From Bdellovibrionales bacterium (GTDB lineage Bacteria; Bdellovibrionota_G; JALEGL01; JAGRAY01), in assembly GCA_020434375.1 (NCBI GenBank), contig JAGRAY010000041.1:1-11894 (forward strand): a stretch of DNA of 11,894 nucleotides. The letters are read 5' to 3'. Under the pieces are notes generated by a model. It was not told the DNA's origin, did no database searches, and saw nothing but the letters and a program-made list of their open reading frames with translations. Position 1 is the stretch's first letter; each line of letters begins with the position of its first letter. Positions 1 through 6,874 of the stretch are shown in pieces. Both the position numbers and the translations under genes were made by a program.

Positions 1-80
1 TGAACTCAACCTCCACAAGGCGAAGCCGCTGAGGGGGAGGCTCCGTGGGCTTTGCCCATGGAGGGGGCGACGCGAGCCCC
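1..80. repeat. GC-rich stretch with two adjacent inverted repeats
   Basis: This stretch has 56 G/C in 80 bases, clearly richer than the AT-leaning sequence around it. It holds two inverted repeats. One is ctcc-g-tgggc (41-50), loop ttt, gccca-t-ggag (54-63), a 10-pair stem with one G·T pair. The other is ggggc (64-68), 7-nt loop, gcccc (76-80). On the minus strand these follow the CCA end of the tRNA gene within a few bases. Neither is followed by a T-tract on either strand, so neither is a normal intrinsic terminator. It could be a repeat-element remnant or a structured tRNA trailer; the window edge prevents a decision. Confidence 0.4.
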
Positions 81-85
81 TATGA

Positions 86-161
86 TGGAGGCGACGGCCG
101 GATTCGAACCGGCGCATCGCGGTTTTGCAGACCGCTCCCTTAGCCACTTGGGTACGTCGCC
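86..161 (-). tRNA. tRNA-Cys (anticodon GCA)
   Basis: Read on the minus strand, this folds as a complete 76-nt cloverleaf. The acceptor stem GGCGACG pairs with CGTCGCC, followed by discriminator U and an encoded CCA (86-88). The D arm has a CCC/GGG stem. The anticodon stem GCGGT/ACCGC closes the loop CTGCAAA, which gives anticodon GCA (cysteine). The variable loop is 5 nt, and the T arm is GCCGG-TTCGAAT-CCGGC. All stems are perfectly paired, so the gene should be functional. It decodes UGC and UGU codons. No other tRNA is visible next to it in the window. Confidence 0.97.
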
Positions 162-212
162 ATCAAATACATTGCACTTAAAAATGATTTTCTCGTGCAT
201 GAGTTTATTTGT

Positions 213-241
213 CTTATAAGCAACTGGGATAAATAAGGCAA
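213..241 (-). promoter_or_regulatory. Sigma70-type promoter for tRNA-Cys
   Basis: On the minus strand the -35 is TTGCCT (241-236) and the -10 is TATAAG (218-213, 5 of 6 consensus), separated by exactly 17 bp. Transcription would start near 206 and give a precursor with about 45 nt of 5' leader before the mature tRNA end at 161. It lies back-to-back with the promoter of the protease gene. This is assigned from consensus matching only. Confidence 0.45.
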
Positions 242-254
242 ATACGTAATCACA

Positions 255-263
255 TGATATAAT
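255..263 (+). promoter_or_regulatory. Extended -10 promoter immediately upstream of the protease gene
   Basis: The sequence TGATATAAT is a perfect TATAAT (258-263) preceded by the TG of an extended -10 element; no good -35 is present at 17 bp (aaggca at 235-240). The -10 ends only 11 bases before the ATG at 275, so the transcript would begin about 3-6 nt before the start codon. No Shine-Dalgarno sequence precedes the ATG. Both facts fit a nearly leaderless mRNA. Confidence 0.45.
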
Positions 264-274
264 AACTCGGGTTA

Positions 275-3016
275 ATGAAAAAGTTTAAATTTGCGATTGC
301 CTTTGGTGTTTTATTTCTTGCGTCGGCTTCCATCTGGAAAATCAGTGAGTGGATCGAACCCAGTTTCTCATACTCAAAATTAGAAAGCCTGGAAATTGGC
401 GATGAGCTTAAGCTCAATAAGCTCTCAAAGACGCTCTACCATATTCAAGAACAATACGCGGATCCCGAGCGCGTCAATCCTCAAGAAATGCTCAAGAAAG
501 TTTTTGAGTATCTTTCATTATCGATTGCAGAGGTCAGCATTGAATACCCAACAGACAAATATGCCGTACTGCAAGTCAAAGACGCAAAAAAGCAAATTGA
601 TCTTTCGGTAAAGACTATTTACGGTCTTAAAACTTCTATTGCCGATGTTCTTAAATTCGTTTTGCAGAACAAAATATCCGACATCCGTATTGAAGAATTA
701 GAAACCACGGCCATCAATGCTGTATTAGCCACACTTGATCCGCACTCACAATATCTTTCTAAAGAAACCTACGAAGAAACCAAAGTCGGAACTTCGGGCC
801 AATTTGGTGGCCTTGGAATTGTTATCGGCATACGCGACGCTGTATTAACAGTCATTGCCCCTTTAGAGGACACTCCCGCGTTTCGCGCTGGCTTGAAAGC
901 TGGCGATCAAATCACGAAGATTTCGGGAGAACCAACTGAAAGCATTCTTCTTGAAGAAGCCGTCAAAAAAATGCGCGGGCCAAAAAACACATCAGTCACA
1001 CTGACCGTGATGCGAAAAAATTGGACAGAGACCAGAGACTTTAAGATCACACGCGATATTATCAATATCGTCAGCATCGAGTCGCAATCGCTCAATGCCA
1101 ATTACGGTTATGTTAAGATCAAGGCTTTTCAAGAAGATACTGCTTCATCTTTAAAAGCTCATCTTGACAAGCTTAAAGAAAAAGCAGGCGGCAACTTAAA
1201 AGGCCTCATCGTTGACCTTCGCAACAACCCAGGAGGCTTACTGGATCAAGCTATTGGGGTAAGTGATGTGTTTTTAAAAGAAGGCGTTATTGTGTCGACA
1301 GTAGGTCCGAAAAATAAACTTCTGGAAGAAGATCGCGCGCATCAAAATGGCACGCAGCCAGACTATCCGATTATTATTTTAACCAATATCGGAAGTGCGA
1401 GTGCATCAGAAATCGTTTCAGGTGCCCTTCAACAACATAAAAGAGCGATCGTTCTTGGAGAAAGAACTTTTGGCAAAGCCACGGTTCAACAGCTATTTTC
1501 GCTTCCTCCAGATGCTGCCCTTAAGTTAACCGTTTCGAAATATCTGACAGCAGGATCTAAGTCGATTCAAAATATAGGAATTACGCCTGAAATTAGAGCC
1601 GTTCCAGCCATGGTCAAGAAAGACATGTTTGACCTTATTGAAAATACATCTAGTTTTAGAGAAGACAAACTTGAAGGCCATTTTTCAGGAGAAACTCAAG
1701 AACAACCCAAAAAATCAGAGGTAGAAGTACGATACTTTCTAGATGGCAATCAAGAAGATGAAAATGAATTTGTCTCACTTTCGTCGCTCGATTCTGATGA
1801 AAAGCGAGAAGCAAAACTTCTATCAGACTTTGAGATCTCTTTTGCTCTTCAAATTCTTAAAAACACAAAAAGTGCTTCCGTAAAAGACCTGCTAAAAACT
1901 GGCCGTGCCCTCTCTAGTAATGTTGAAAAACAAGAATCAGAAAAAATTCAATTAGCATTAAGTAAATTAGGAATCGATTGGTCCCCCGCTCCTTCTGGGA
2001 AAAAAGGTAAATGTGCGACGCCGGAAGTTACTTGGGAACTCTTAACAAAACAAAAACCCTTAAGAGTGGTAACGGGTGGAAGCAAGTTCATGATTAGAAC
2101 CACTGTAACCAATAAGAGCGAATGCACATTTTACCAACTCAAGGCCGTTACAAAATCCAAAAGCTTCGTTTTCAGTGACCAGGAGTTTATTTTTGGCAAG
2201 CTTCTTCCCAGGGAAACGCTCAATCGATCTGTTTCAGTTGAATTGGCAAAGTCTTCGCCAGACGGACTTTTGCCTGTAGATATTAACCTGTCAGATGATG
2301 GCCAAGTTAAAAATGTGGTATCCCAAATGATTGTTCCGGTTAGGGCAACTGCTGCCCCTGATTTTGCTTTCAGCTACAATATAAAAGGCCCAGTAAAATT
2401 GGGCGAAACATTTGACGTGGGCATCAAAGTAAAAAACATAGGTAAAGCTAAAACGGACCGCGCCTCTATCGCTCTTAAACCAGAAGAAGGCGTTTTGGCA
2501 AAAATCAAAAGAAATCGTATGCCTATTTCTGAACTAAAACCTGGTGACGAACGACAATATCATTTTCAAGTATCCGTGCTTCCAAAGCAAACTCTCGGCG
2601 AACTGTATTTTGATCTGGAAATTTCCGACTTTGCATATCGCACGTATCTTAAAAAAACTCTAACTGTGCCATTAAAAACAACGGTCAAGAACAACTCTAG
2701 GGATTTTCTGCTTCCTCCCCATGTGGTTTTAACGAACGAAAAAGATCTGCTAAAGCCCCAGACTACAAAATATATAACGATCAAAGGTGAGATTGAAGAT
2801 ACTCAAAACATCAAAGACATGTACATTTTATTAAACCAAAAAAAGGTGTTCTATACGGCATTTGAAACCTCAAATGCAATGCAACAAAAGGTGCCGTTTG
2901 AATACCAGCTTCCTTTGGAAGCTGGTGAAAATCAGGTTTCCATTGTTGCGAGAGACCAATCTGACCTCTTTGGACGAAAAAGCTACATCCTCTTTAGAAC
3001 TGAAAAAACCGAATAA
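275..3016 (+). CDS. S41-family C-terminal processing protease with PDZ domain and long beta-rich C-terminal extension
   Basis: This is a 913-residue predicted exported or membrane-anchored serine protease of the CtpA/Tsp (S41) family, which cleaves envelope proteins at their C-termini. A basic N-terminus followed by a hydrophobic segment (about residues 5-20) is a signal peptide or anchor. A PDZ domain spans about 175-250, with the family motif GGLGIVIG at 178-185. The protease core spans about 255-440 and includes VDLRNNPGG (313-321). GSASASEI (373-380) carries the nucleophile, taken as Ser376; Lys401 in GKATVQ follows 25 residues later, as in Tsp, with Gln405 as third residue. Ordinary S41 proteases end near here. 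This one continues for about 470 residues: a charged linker (about 450-575), then CARDB/Ig-like beta regions (about 583-690, 700-800 and 814-910). The architecture resembles the Myxococcus 'MXAN_5808 family serine peptidase', a name given from memory. The ATG at 275 is the only sensible start, because an in-frame TAA lies at 263-265. Confidence 0.9.
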   Translation: MKKFKFAIAFGVLFLASASIWKISEWIEPSFSYSKLESLEIGDELKLNKLSKTLYHIQEQYADPERVNPQEMLKKVFEYLSLSIAEVSIEYPTDKYAVLQVKDAKKQIDLSVKTIYGLKTSIADVLKFVLQNKISDIRIEELETTAINAVLATLDPHSQYLSKETYEETKVGTSGQFGGLGIVIGIRDAVLTVIAPLEDTPAFRAGLKAGDQITKISGEPTESILLEEAVKKMRGPKNTSVTLTVMRKNWTETRDFKITRDIINIVSIESQSLNANYGYVKIKAFQEDTASSLKAHLDKLKEKAGGNLKGLIVDLRNNPGGLLDQAIGVSDVFLKEGVIVSTVGPKNKLLEEDRAHQNGTQPDYPIIILTNIGSASASEIVSGALQQHKRAIVLGERTFGKATVQQLFSLPPDAALKLTVSKYLTAGSKSIQNIGITPEIRAVPAMVKKDMFDLIENTSSFREDKLEGHFSGETQEQPKKSEVEVRYFLDGNQEDENEFVSLSSLDSDEKREAKLLSDFEISFALQILKNTKSASVKDLLKTGRALSSNVEKQESEKIQLALSKLGIDWSPAPSGKKGKCATPEVTWELLTKQKPLRVVTGGSKFMIRTTVTNKSECTFYQLKAVTKSKSFVFSDQEFIFGKLLPRETLNRSVSVELAKSSPDGLLPVDINLSDDGQVKNVVSQMIVPVRATAAPDFAFSYNIKGPVKLGETFDVGIKVKNIGKAKTDRASIALKPEEGVLAKIKRNRMPISELKPGDERQYHFQVSVLPKQTLGELYFDLEISDFAYRTYLKKTLTVPLKTTVKNNSRDFLLPPHVVLTNEKDLLKPQTTKYITIKGEIEDTQNIKDMYILLNQKKVFYTAFETSNAMQQKVPFEYQLPLEAGENQVSIVARDQSDLFGRKSYILFRTEKTE
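2904..2926. repeat. Perfect 10-bp hairpin inside the protease gene
   Basis: ACCAGCTTCC (2904-2913), loop ttt, GGAAGCTGGT (2917-2926) is a perfect 10-bp inverted repeat near the 3' end of the S41 protease gene. It lies about 100 bp beyond the stop codon of the convergent DUF3047 gene. There is no T-tract on either side, so it is not a canonical terminator. It could still stall or stabilise the 3' end of an antisense read-through transcript, or be a coding coincidence. Confidence 0.45.
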
Positions 3017-3028
3017 TATGTTGAAGAG

Positions 3029-3709
3029 CTACTCTGATTTTTGAAGCAACCCTGGATCAGAGGTAGATTTAAAATCGTCATAGTCTGCACTTGCCTTACC
3101 TTTTACTGAATTGGCATCCGTCAGAAAGCCTATAGCTTTTGGATTGGCAAGCTTCAGATCAAAAAGTTCTTTGTAGTCTTCTAAAACATTTCTCTTTTCA
3201 AAAACCCATTTGTCTTTGTGCTCTGCGCCTGAACGCAATACAATCACGGGAAAACGATCATCTCGCTTAATCACTGTGCCAACAGGCACCGTTGTGCTCC
3301 ACACGTACTTGATAGTTCGAGGAATAAACCATTTCCCAGGAAAAAGAACATACACCCCCGCCGCCGAATCGTTGGTTTCTCCTTTTCGTTCATCGGCTCC
3401 TTTGGGTAAGTCATGAACACGCCACTTCCAAACCAACCATGGATGGGCCGAGATATTCCAACCCGACTCCTTAAAATATTGAACAGACTTCGTCGTATAA
3501 GTAGCACGAAGAAACTTATTTCCATTTTCCTCAGCTATTTCATAGATACCTCTTGCGCTTCCATCACGAGTGCGCCAACCTTTTGAGGGAACATCACCTT
3601 TGCTAAAACCCTCAAAGTCTTCCAAAATAGCCACTGGGTCTAAAGCCATCGAGTTCAGACCCATACCTAGAATAATCAAAAGCGAGAATCTCTTCATGAC
3701 CTCCATCAT
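3029..3709 (-). CDS. DUF3047 family exported protein
   Basis: This is a 226-residue protein of unknown function. The segment beginning MKRFSLLIILG and ending near NSMA is a typical signal peptide, so the mature protein should be periplasmic. The body matches the DUF3047 pattern: an early DFEGF, the tryptophan-rich WLVWKWRVHDLP, then NDSAAGVYVLFPG, TIKYVWS and a late ADYDDF. Family function is not established. The first ATG (3709) has no ribosome site. The methionine at 3697 sits before the signal-peptide lysine-arginine pair but only 2 nt after GGAGG, so the exact start is uncertain. The gene converges on the protease gene with a 12-bp gap and diverges from mreB. Only a weak 4-bp hairpin followed by five T (3025-3042) lies at the convergent junction. 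Confidence 0.8.
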   Translation of the reverse strand: MMEVMKRFSLLIILGMGLNSMALDPVAILEDFEGFSKGDVPSKGWRTRDGSARGIYEIAEENGNKFLRATYTTKSVQYFKESGWNISAHPWLVWKWRVHDLPKGADERKGETNDSAAGVYVLFPGKWFIPRTIKYVWSTTVPVGTVIKRDDRFPVIVLRSGAEHKDKWVFEKRNVLEDYKELFDLKLANPKAIGFLTDANSVKGKASADYDDFKSTSDPGLLQKSE

Positions 3710-3726
3710 GAGGGGCTTTTATTGAA

Positions 3727-3750
3727 ATCACAACACTTTTGTGTTGTGAT
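3727..3750. promoter_or_regulatory. Perfect palindrome between the DUF3047 gene and mreB
   Basis: ATCACAACAC (3727-3736), TTTT, GTGTTGTGAT (3741-3750) is a perfect 10-bp inverted repeat in the 101-bp divergent intergenic region. A run of six T occurs only 6 nt later on the plus strand, too far for a clean terminator, and there is no gene upstream on that strand to terminate. Its position suits a dimeric-regulator operator for either gene or a 5'-UTR hairpin of mreB. TTGTGA within the right arm could serve as a weak -35, but no good -10 follows. The regulator is not identified. Confidence 0.45.
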
Positions 3751-3810
3751 CGCCGTGTTTTTTGATAGTTAAAGGTGCGTGATCATTTAAAAAAAGGAAT
3801 TTAAACACTC

Positions 3811-4857
3811 GTGTACAAATTTTTCTCAACCTTCTTTACCTCCGATATGGCCATCGACCTTGGTACGGCAAACACCTTGGTGTTTATTCCAGGTCAAGGC
3901 ATTACCATTAACGAGCCCTCTGTCGTCGCGGTTCTCAACGAATATTCGGACAATCGAAAAGTCATTGCTGTCGGTCACAAGGCCAAAGAAATGATTGGCA
4001 AAACACCTGATCACATCATGGCCATACGCCCAATTAAAGATGGCGTCATCGCAGATTTCGCCACTACTGAAGCCATGCTTAAGTATTTTATCGAGAAAGC
4101 TCATAATCGAAAAGCCCTTGTCAGACCGAGAATCGTCATCTGCATTCCTTCTGGTGTCACCGATGTAGAACGCAGAGCCGTTGAGGAGTCTGCACTGTCT
4201 GCCGGCGCAAGAGAAGTTTATCTGGTTGAAGAACCCATTGCAGCAGCTATTGGAGCTGATATGCCTATTAGCGACCCCTCCGGAAACATGATTGTAGATA
4301 TTGGAGGAGGCACGACTGAAGTCGCCGTTTTGTCGCTCAATGGTATTGTTTACTCTAAATCTGTGCGGGTCGCCGGCGACAAAATGGACGAAGCGATTAT
4401 CAATTATATCAAGCGAAAATATTCACTTTTGATTGGTGAGAGGACTGCAGAAAAAATCAAGGTTGAATTAGGTGAAGCCTACCCTTCTGCCGAGGCCCGG
4501 GAACTCGAGATCAAAGGCCGTGATCTCATTCGAGGTATACCAAGAACCGTAAAAATCACGGCCCAAGAAATTCGCGAAACCTTGCAAGAGCCCATTCGAG
4601 CCATTGTAGATGCCGTTAAGACATCCCTTGAAAAAACGCCCCCTGAATTGGCCTCTGATATACACGACCGAGGCATTGTGCTCACAGGAGGCGGTGCGCT
4701 CTTAAAAAATCTAGACCTCCTACTCAACAAAGAAACAGGCCTTCCCGTTCAAAAAGCCGACGACCCCCTCTGCTGCGTTGTCTTAGGCTCCGGCAAAATC
4801 CTCGAACAATTCGACAAATACAAAGATCTGCTCATCAACTATCGCCAAAACGATTAG
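3811..4857 (+). CDS. mreB: Rod shape-determining protein MreB (bacterial actin)
   Basis: This is a 348-residue actin-fold ATPase that polymerises under the inner membrane and guides lateral peptidoglycan synthesis. Length and sequence match the family end to end. The N-terminal stretch MYKFFSTFF suits the short amphipathic membrane-binding helix. Phosphate-binding loop 1 is DLGTANT (16-22), the conserved LVEEPIAAAIGA is at 138-149, phosphate loop 2 is DIGGGTTE (163-170), and LTGGGALL begins at 291. The GTG start is preferred over the internal ATG at 3847, because starting there would remove the membrane helix; AAGGA lies 12 nt upstream (3794-3798). The mreC and mreD genes, which usually follow, are absent. 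The gene stands alone before a transposase scar, so it may be a second mreB copy or the operon may be split. Some predatory bacteria carry two mreB genes. Confidence 0.97.
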   Translation: MYKFFSTFFTSDMAIDLGTANTLVFIPGQGITINEPSVVAVLNEYSDNRKVIAVGHKAKEMIGKTPDHIMAIRPIKDGVIADFATTEAMLKYFIEKAHNRKALVRPRIVICIPSGVTDVERRAVEESALSAGAREVYLVEEPIAAAIGADMPISDPSGNMIVDIGGGTTEVAVLSLNGIVYSKSVRVAGDKMDEAIINYIKRKYSLLIGERTAEKIKVELGEAYPSAEARELEIKGRDLIRGIPRTVKITAQEIRETLQEPIRAIVDAVKTSLEKTPPELASDIHDRGIVLTGGGALLKNLDLLLNKETGLPVQKADDPLCCVVLGSGKILEQFDKYKDLLINYRQND

Positions 4858-4881
4858 TCTCGCATAAACTATTTTGATGCA

Positions 4882-5015
4882 TTAAGTCATATCTGACATG
4901 GTTCCATCTTTGTACATTTCATAATCTTCTTTCTCAAAAAATGTTGTTTGACTACGATTACCAGTGTGATGTCATGAGGTATTCCAGAGAAAACGAGTCT
5001 AGGTAAACGAGGCAT
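4882..5015 (-). pseudogene. N-terminal relic of a REP-associated tyrosine (Y1, IS200-like) transposase
   Basis: On the minus strand, ATG at 5015 begins MPRLPRLVFSGIPHDIT, the classic RAYT N-terminus (usual form MPR-PR---PG--HHVT-RGN). The frame is then lost near 4963-4968. The next frame continues GNRSQTTFFEKEDYEMYKD, the expected continuation, before running into unrelated codons and a stop (TAA, 4884-4882). Restoring the family pattern needs about 4 lost bases at the break. The catalytic HUH motif and Tyr of the Y1 domain, and everything after about residue 37, are missing, so this is a dead fragment of a gene normally well over 150 codons. It shows that a RAYT element once sat downstream of mreB, in opposite orientation. 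Confidence 0.8.
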
Positions 5016-5094
5016 CGCTATGAATCATGGCAGGTATATTGCCAATAAAAGCACACTACAATCGGTTCTGTCAGACGATTCAAACATAATTTCA

Positions 5095-5125
5095 TACGCC
5101 AAGTTCGAATTTCAAACCAGGCGTA
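5095..5125 (-). repeat. 31-nt REP-like imperfect hairpin next to the transposase relic
   Basis: Read on the minus strand, TACGCC pairs with GGCGTA at the base. A symmetrical TG/TT internal loop follows, then GTTTGA pairs with TCGAAC (one T·G) around a 3-nt AAT loop. The T·G pair becomes an A/C mismatch on the plus strand, so the minus strand folds better. It lies 80 bp upstream of the transposase relic's start codon. RAYT proteins are known to act on such short hairpins (REP/BIME), so a cognate REP-like element is a reasonable guess. Only one copy is visible here. Confidence 0.45.
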
Positions 5126-5161
5126 CGTGCCATGATCTCAGATAGTTGCTAACACCGACAA

Positions 5162-5383
5162 TTGTCATACCTTCTTACGAAGATCCACTGCCGTCAACAC
5201 ATTCCTCAAGAAATAAAGCTAGCATTCCCACGACCCGAAAATATGATCAGACAAATTATAAACTTAAATTCACAAGACTATGAAAAGTTTGCGCCCACTG
5301 TGAAAAAGAAAGATCGGTCTTGGAGGAAAACTCAAGCGGAGCGAGCACTCAAGTACGATATTTTATATGGCGTTGCCCGTTAA
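5162..5383 (+). CDS. Orphan small reading frame, possible gene remnant
   Basis: This is a 73-codon frame of unrecognised function. It starts at TTG (5162) with no ribosome site; the first ATG is at 5243, which would give 46 residues, also without a Shine-Dalgarno sequence. The frame is open back only to a TAA at 5150. Its second half looks more like real coding sequence than its first: it is rich in lysine and arginine (TVKKKDRSWRKTQAERALK), uses ordinary codons and ends in YDILYGVAR. Its position beside a broken transposase and its poor start suggest the surviving 3' end of a disrupted gene rather than an intact one. A chance frame cannot be excluded. Confidence 0.25.
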   Translation: MSYLLTKIHCRQHIPQEIKLAFPRPENMIRQIINLNSQDYEKFAPTVKKKDRSWRKTQAERALKYDILYGVAR

Positions 5384-5430
5384 AGATTAGTCGTTTAAAG
5401 TACAGCATCACCATCGCGAGCCATTTGACG

Positions 5431-5451
5431 GAAAGACTGATCTTTCTTTTT
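5431..5451 (+). terminator. Weak Rho-independent terminator candidate
   Basis: GAAAGA (5431-5436), loop CTGA, TCTTTC (5441-5446), then TTTTT (5447-5451). The geometry is right, but the stem is short and AT-rich. It faces the plus strand, so it would end transcripts coming through the mreB and relic region just before they run antisense into mpl, whose stop codon begins 5 bp away. Confidence 0.35.
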
Positions 5452-5455
5452 GTCT

Positions 5456-6874
5456 TCAACCTTTACGCTCAATAAACCTTTGGTAGTGTCGAACCACGAC
5501 CTTTGTAAGCCCCTTGAAATCACCATTGGACATAAAAACGACGACGTCGCCAGCCTTGAGTTCGTTGAATAAAATGTCTTCGATATCCTTCATCTCACCT
5601 ACAGCTCGTGCACTGCCTTGGCTATCGACAATAGCTTTAACGACCTCTTCGGGCCTTAGAAGATCATCTTTTTGCAACTGATCTTTCTTTTGATACACAG
5701 GAGCTATAATTACCTCATCAGCCTCTAAAAAACTTTCAGGCAACGATTTTTCAAACACGCGTCGTCTAACAGTGTTTGAGCGAGGTTCAAATATTGCCCA
5801 GAGCTTACCGCCAGCTAATTTTTTGACGGGCAAAAAACCTAAAAGCGTTTCGCGAATGGCTGTCGGATGATGGGCAAAATCATCATAAAACTTGACGCCG
5901 CGAACCTCTCCTAAAAACTCCTGCCGTCTTCTAATTCCTAAAAACCTCTGACATTTCTCTTGTGCAAGTTTTAAGTCAAACCCTAAACTACTTAACATGG
6001 CGATACATGCCAGTGCATTTTTTGCGTTGTGGTTTCCAAAAAGTCTGGTTTCAAACCATCCTTTCGATTGACCCAGATGATGAACCTGAAATCTCTTCCC
6101 CTGTGATGTATTTTCTATAGGCCGAAGCACCCAATCGTTATCTTCGTTTGTTCCGTAGAATTGAACTCGCGAATCTCCAGCGCAAAGCCTTTTGACATTG
6201 GGATCGTCCCCGCTGGCAATGAGCGTTCCACCTTTTGGAATAATTTGTAATAACTTTTCGAATTGTCTTAATATTTGATCTAGATCTTTATAGATATCCG
6301 CGTGATCAAACTCGATGCTCGTCAAGATAACGTGCCGAGGTTTGTAATGGAGAAATTTAGGTGTTTTTTCAAAACACGCCGTATCGTATTCATCCCCCTC
6401 AATCACAAAGTATTTACCTTTTGCACTTTGATAACCTTGTCCGAAATTAACCGGAACCCCTCCAATAAAAAACCCTGGACCAGCGCCATACTCTTGAAGC
6501 AAATAAGCCATCAAAGATGTTGTCGTCGACTTTCCATGCGTGCCGGCAACCACAATCGATTCACGATCTTCAATAAAAAAATCAGTAATGGCCTGAGACA
6601 TCGACGTTACCGGCAAACCAGACTTAACAAGTTCTTGATACTCAGGGTTTGAAAAACTGATAACATTTCCAACAACTACGAGGTCGATATCGCCCTGAAT
6701 ATTTTTTGGATCGTAGCCTTCAAACACTTTAATATTTAGCTTCTTTATTTCGTCAGACGCCGGTGGGTAAATCGGACCATCAGAACCCCTGACCTTCCAA
6801 CCCTTTTGAACAAAAAGGCCTGCCAGAGATACCATTCCAGACCCACCAATTCCCATGAGATAAACAGTTTTCAT
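5456..6874 (-). CDS. mpl: UDP-N-acetylmuramate:L-alanyl-gamma-D-glutamyl-meso-diaminopimelate ligase
   Basis: This is a cytoplasmic recycling enzyme that uses ATP to join the salvaged tripeptide L-Ala-gamma-D-Glu-meso-DAP to UDP-MurNAc, bypassing MurC, MurD and MurE. It has 472 residues, close to the usual 450-460. The order is a UDP-binding N-domain with GIGGSGM (8-14), the ATP P-loop GTHGKSTTT (111-119), EGDEYDTACFEK (159-170), IEFDHAD (187-193), GNHNAKNALA (280-289) and DDFAHHPTAI (331-340). The pattern GDEYDTA with HYKPRHVILTSIEFDHAD is the Mpl signature and separates it from MurC. It is the last gene of the ldcA-hydrolase-mpl operon. Its ATG overlaps the upstream stop codon as ATGA (6871-6874), which points to translational coupling. 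The preceding LD-carboxypeptidase makes the tripeptide that this enzyme uses. Confidence 0.92.
   Translation of the reverse strand: MKTVYLMGIGGSGMVSLAGLFVQKGWKVRGSDGPIYPPASDEIKKLNIKVFEGYDPKNIQGDIDLVVVGNVISFSNPEYQELVKSGLPVTSMSQAITDFFIEDRESIVVAGTHGKSTTTSLMAYLLQEYGAGPGFFIGGVPVNFGQGYQSAKGKYFVIEGDEYDTACFEKTPKFLHYKPRHVILTSIEFDHADIYKDLDQILRQFEKLLQIIPKGGTLIASGDDPNVKRLCAGDSRVQFYGTNEDNDWVLRPIENTSQGKRFQVHHLGQSKGWFETRLFGNHNAKNALACIAMLSSLGFDLKLAQEKCQRFLGIRRRQEFLGEVRGVKFYDDFAHHPTAIRETLLGFLPVKKLAGGKLWAIFEPRSNTVRRRVFEKSLPESFLEADEVIIAPVYQKKDQLQKDDLLRPEEVVKAIVDSQGSARAVGEMKDIEDILFNELKAGDVVVFMSNGDFKGLTKVVVRHYQRFIERKG

Noticed and set aside
6..200. 64-codon minus-strand frame
   Set aside because: It runs straight through the tRNA-Cys gene and is a shadow of it.
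3025..3042. Terminator between the convergent protease and DUF3047 genes
   Set aside because: The stem AGAG/CTCT is only 4 bp; too weak to list as a feature despite the following five T.
3727..3762. Intrinsic terminator at the palindrome plus T6
   Set aside because: The T-run begins 6 nt after the stem, and no plus-strand gene lies upstream to be terminated; the region is a divergent promoter region.
5456..6874. MurC instead of Mpl
   Set aside because: The GDEYDTA and HYKPRHVILTSIEFDHAD pattern, and the operon with an LD-carboxypeptidase, fit Mpl; murC would normally sit in the division/cell-wall cluster.
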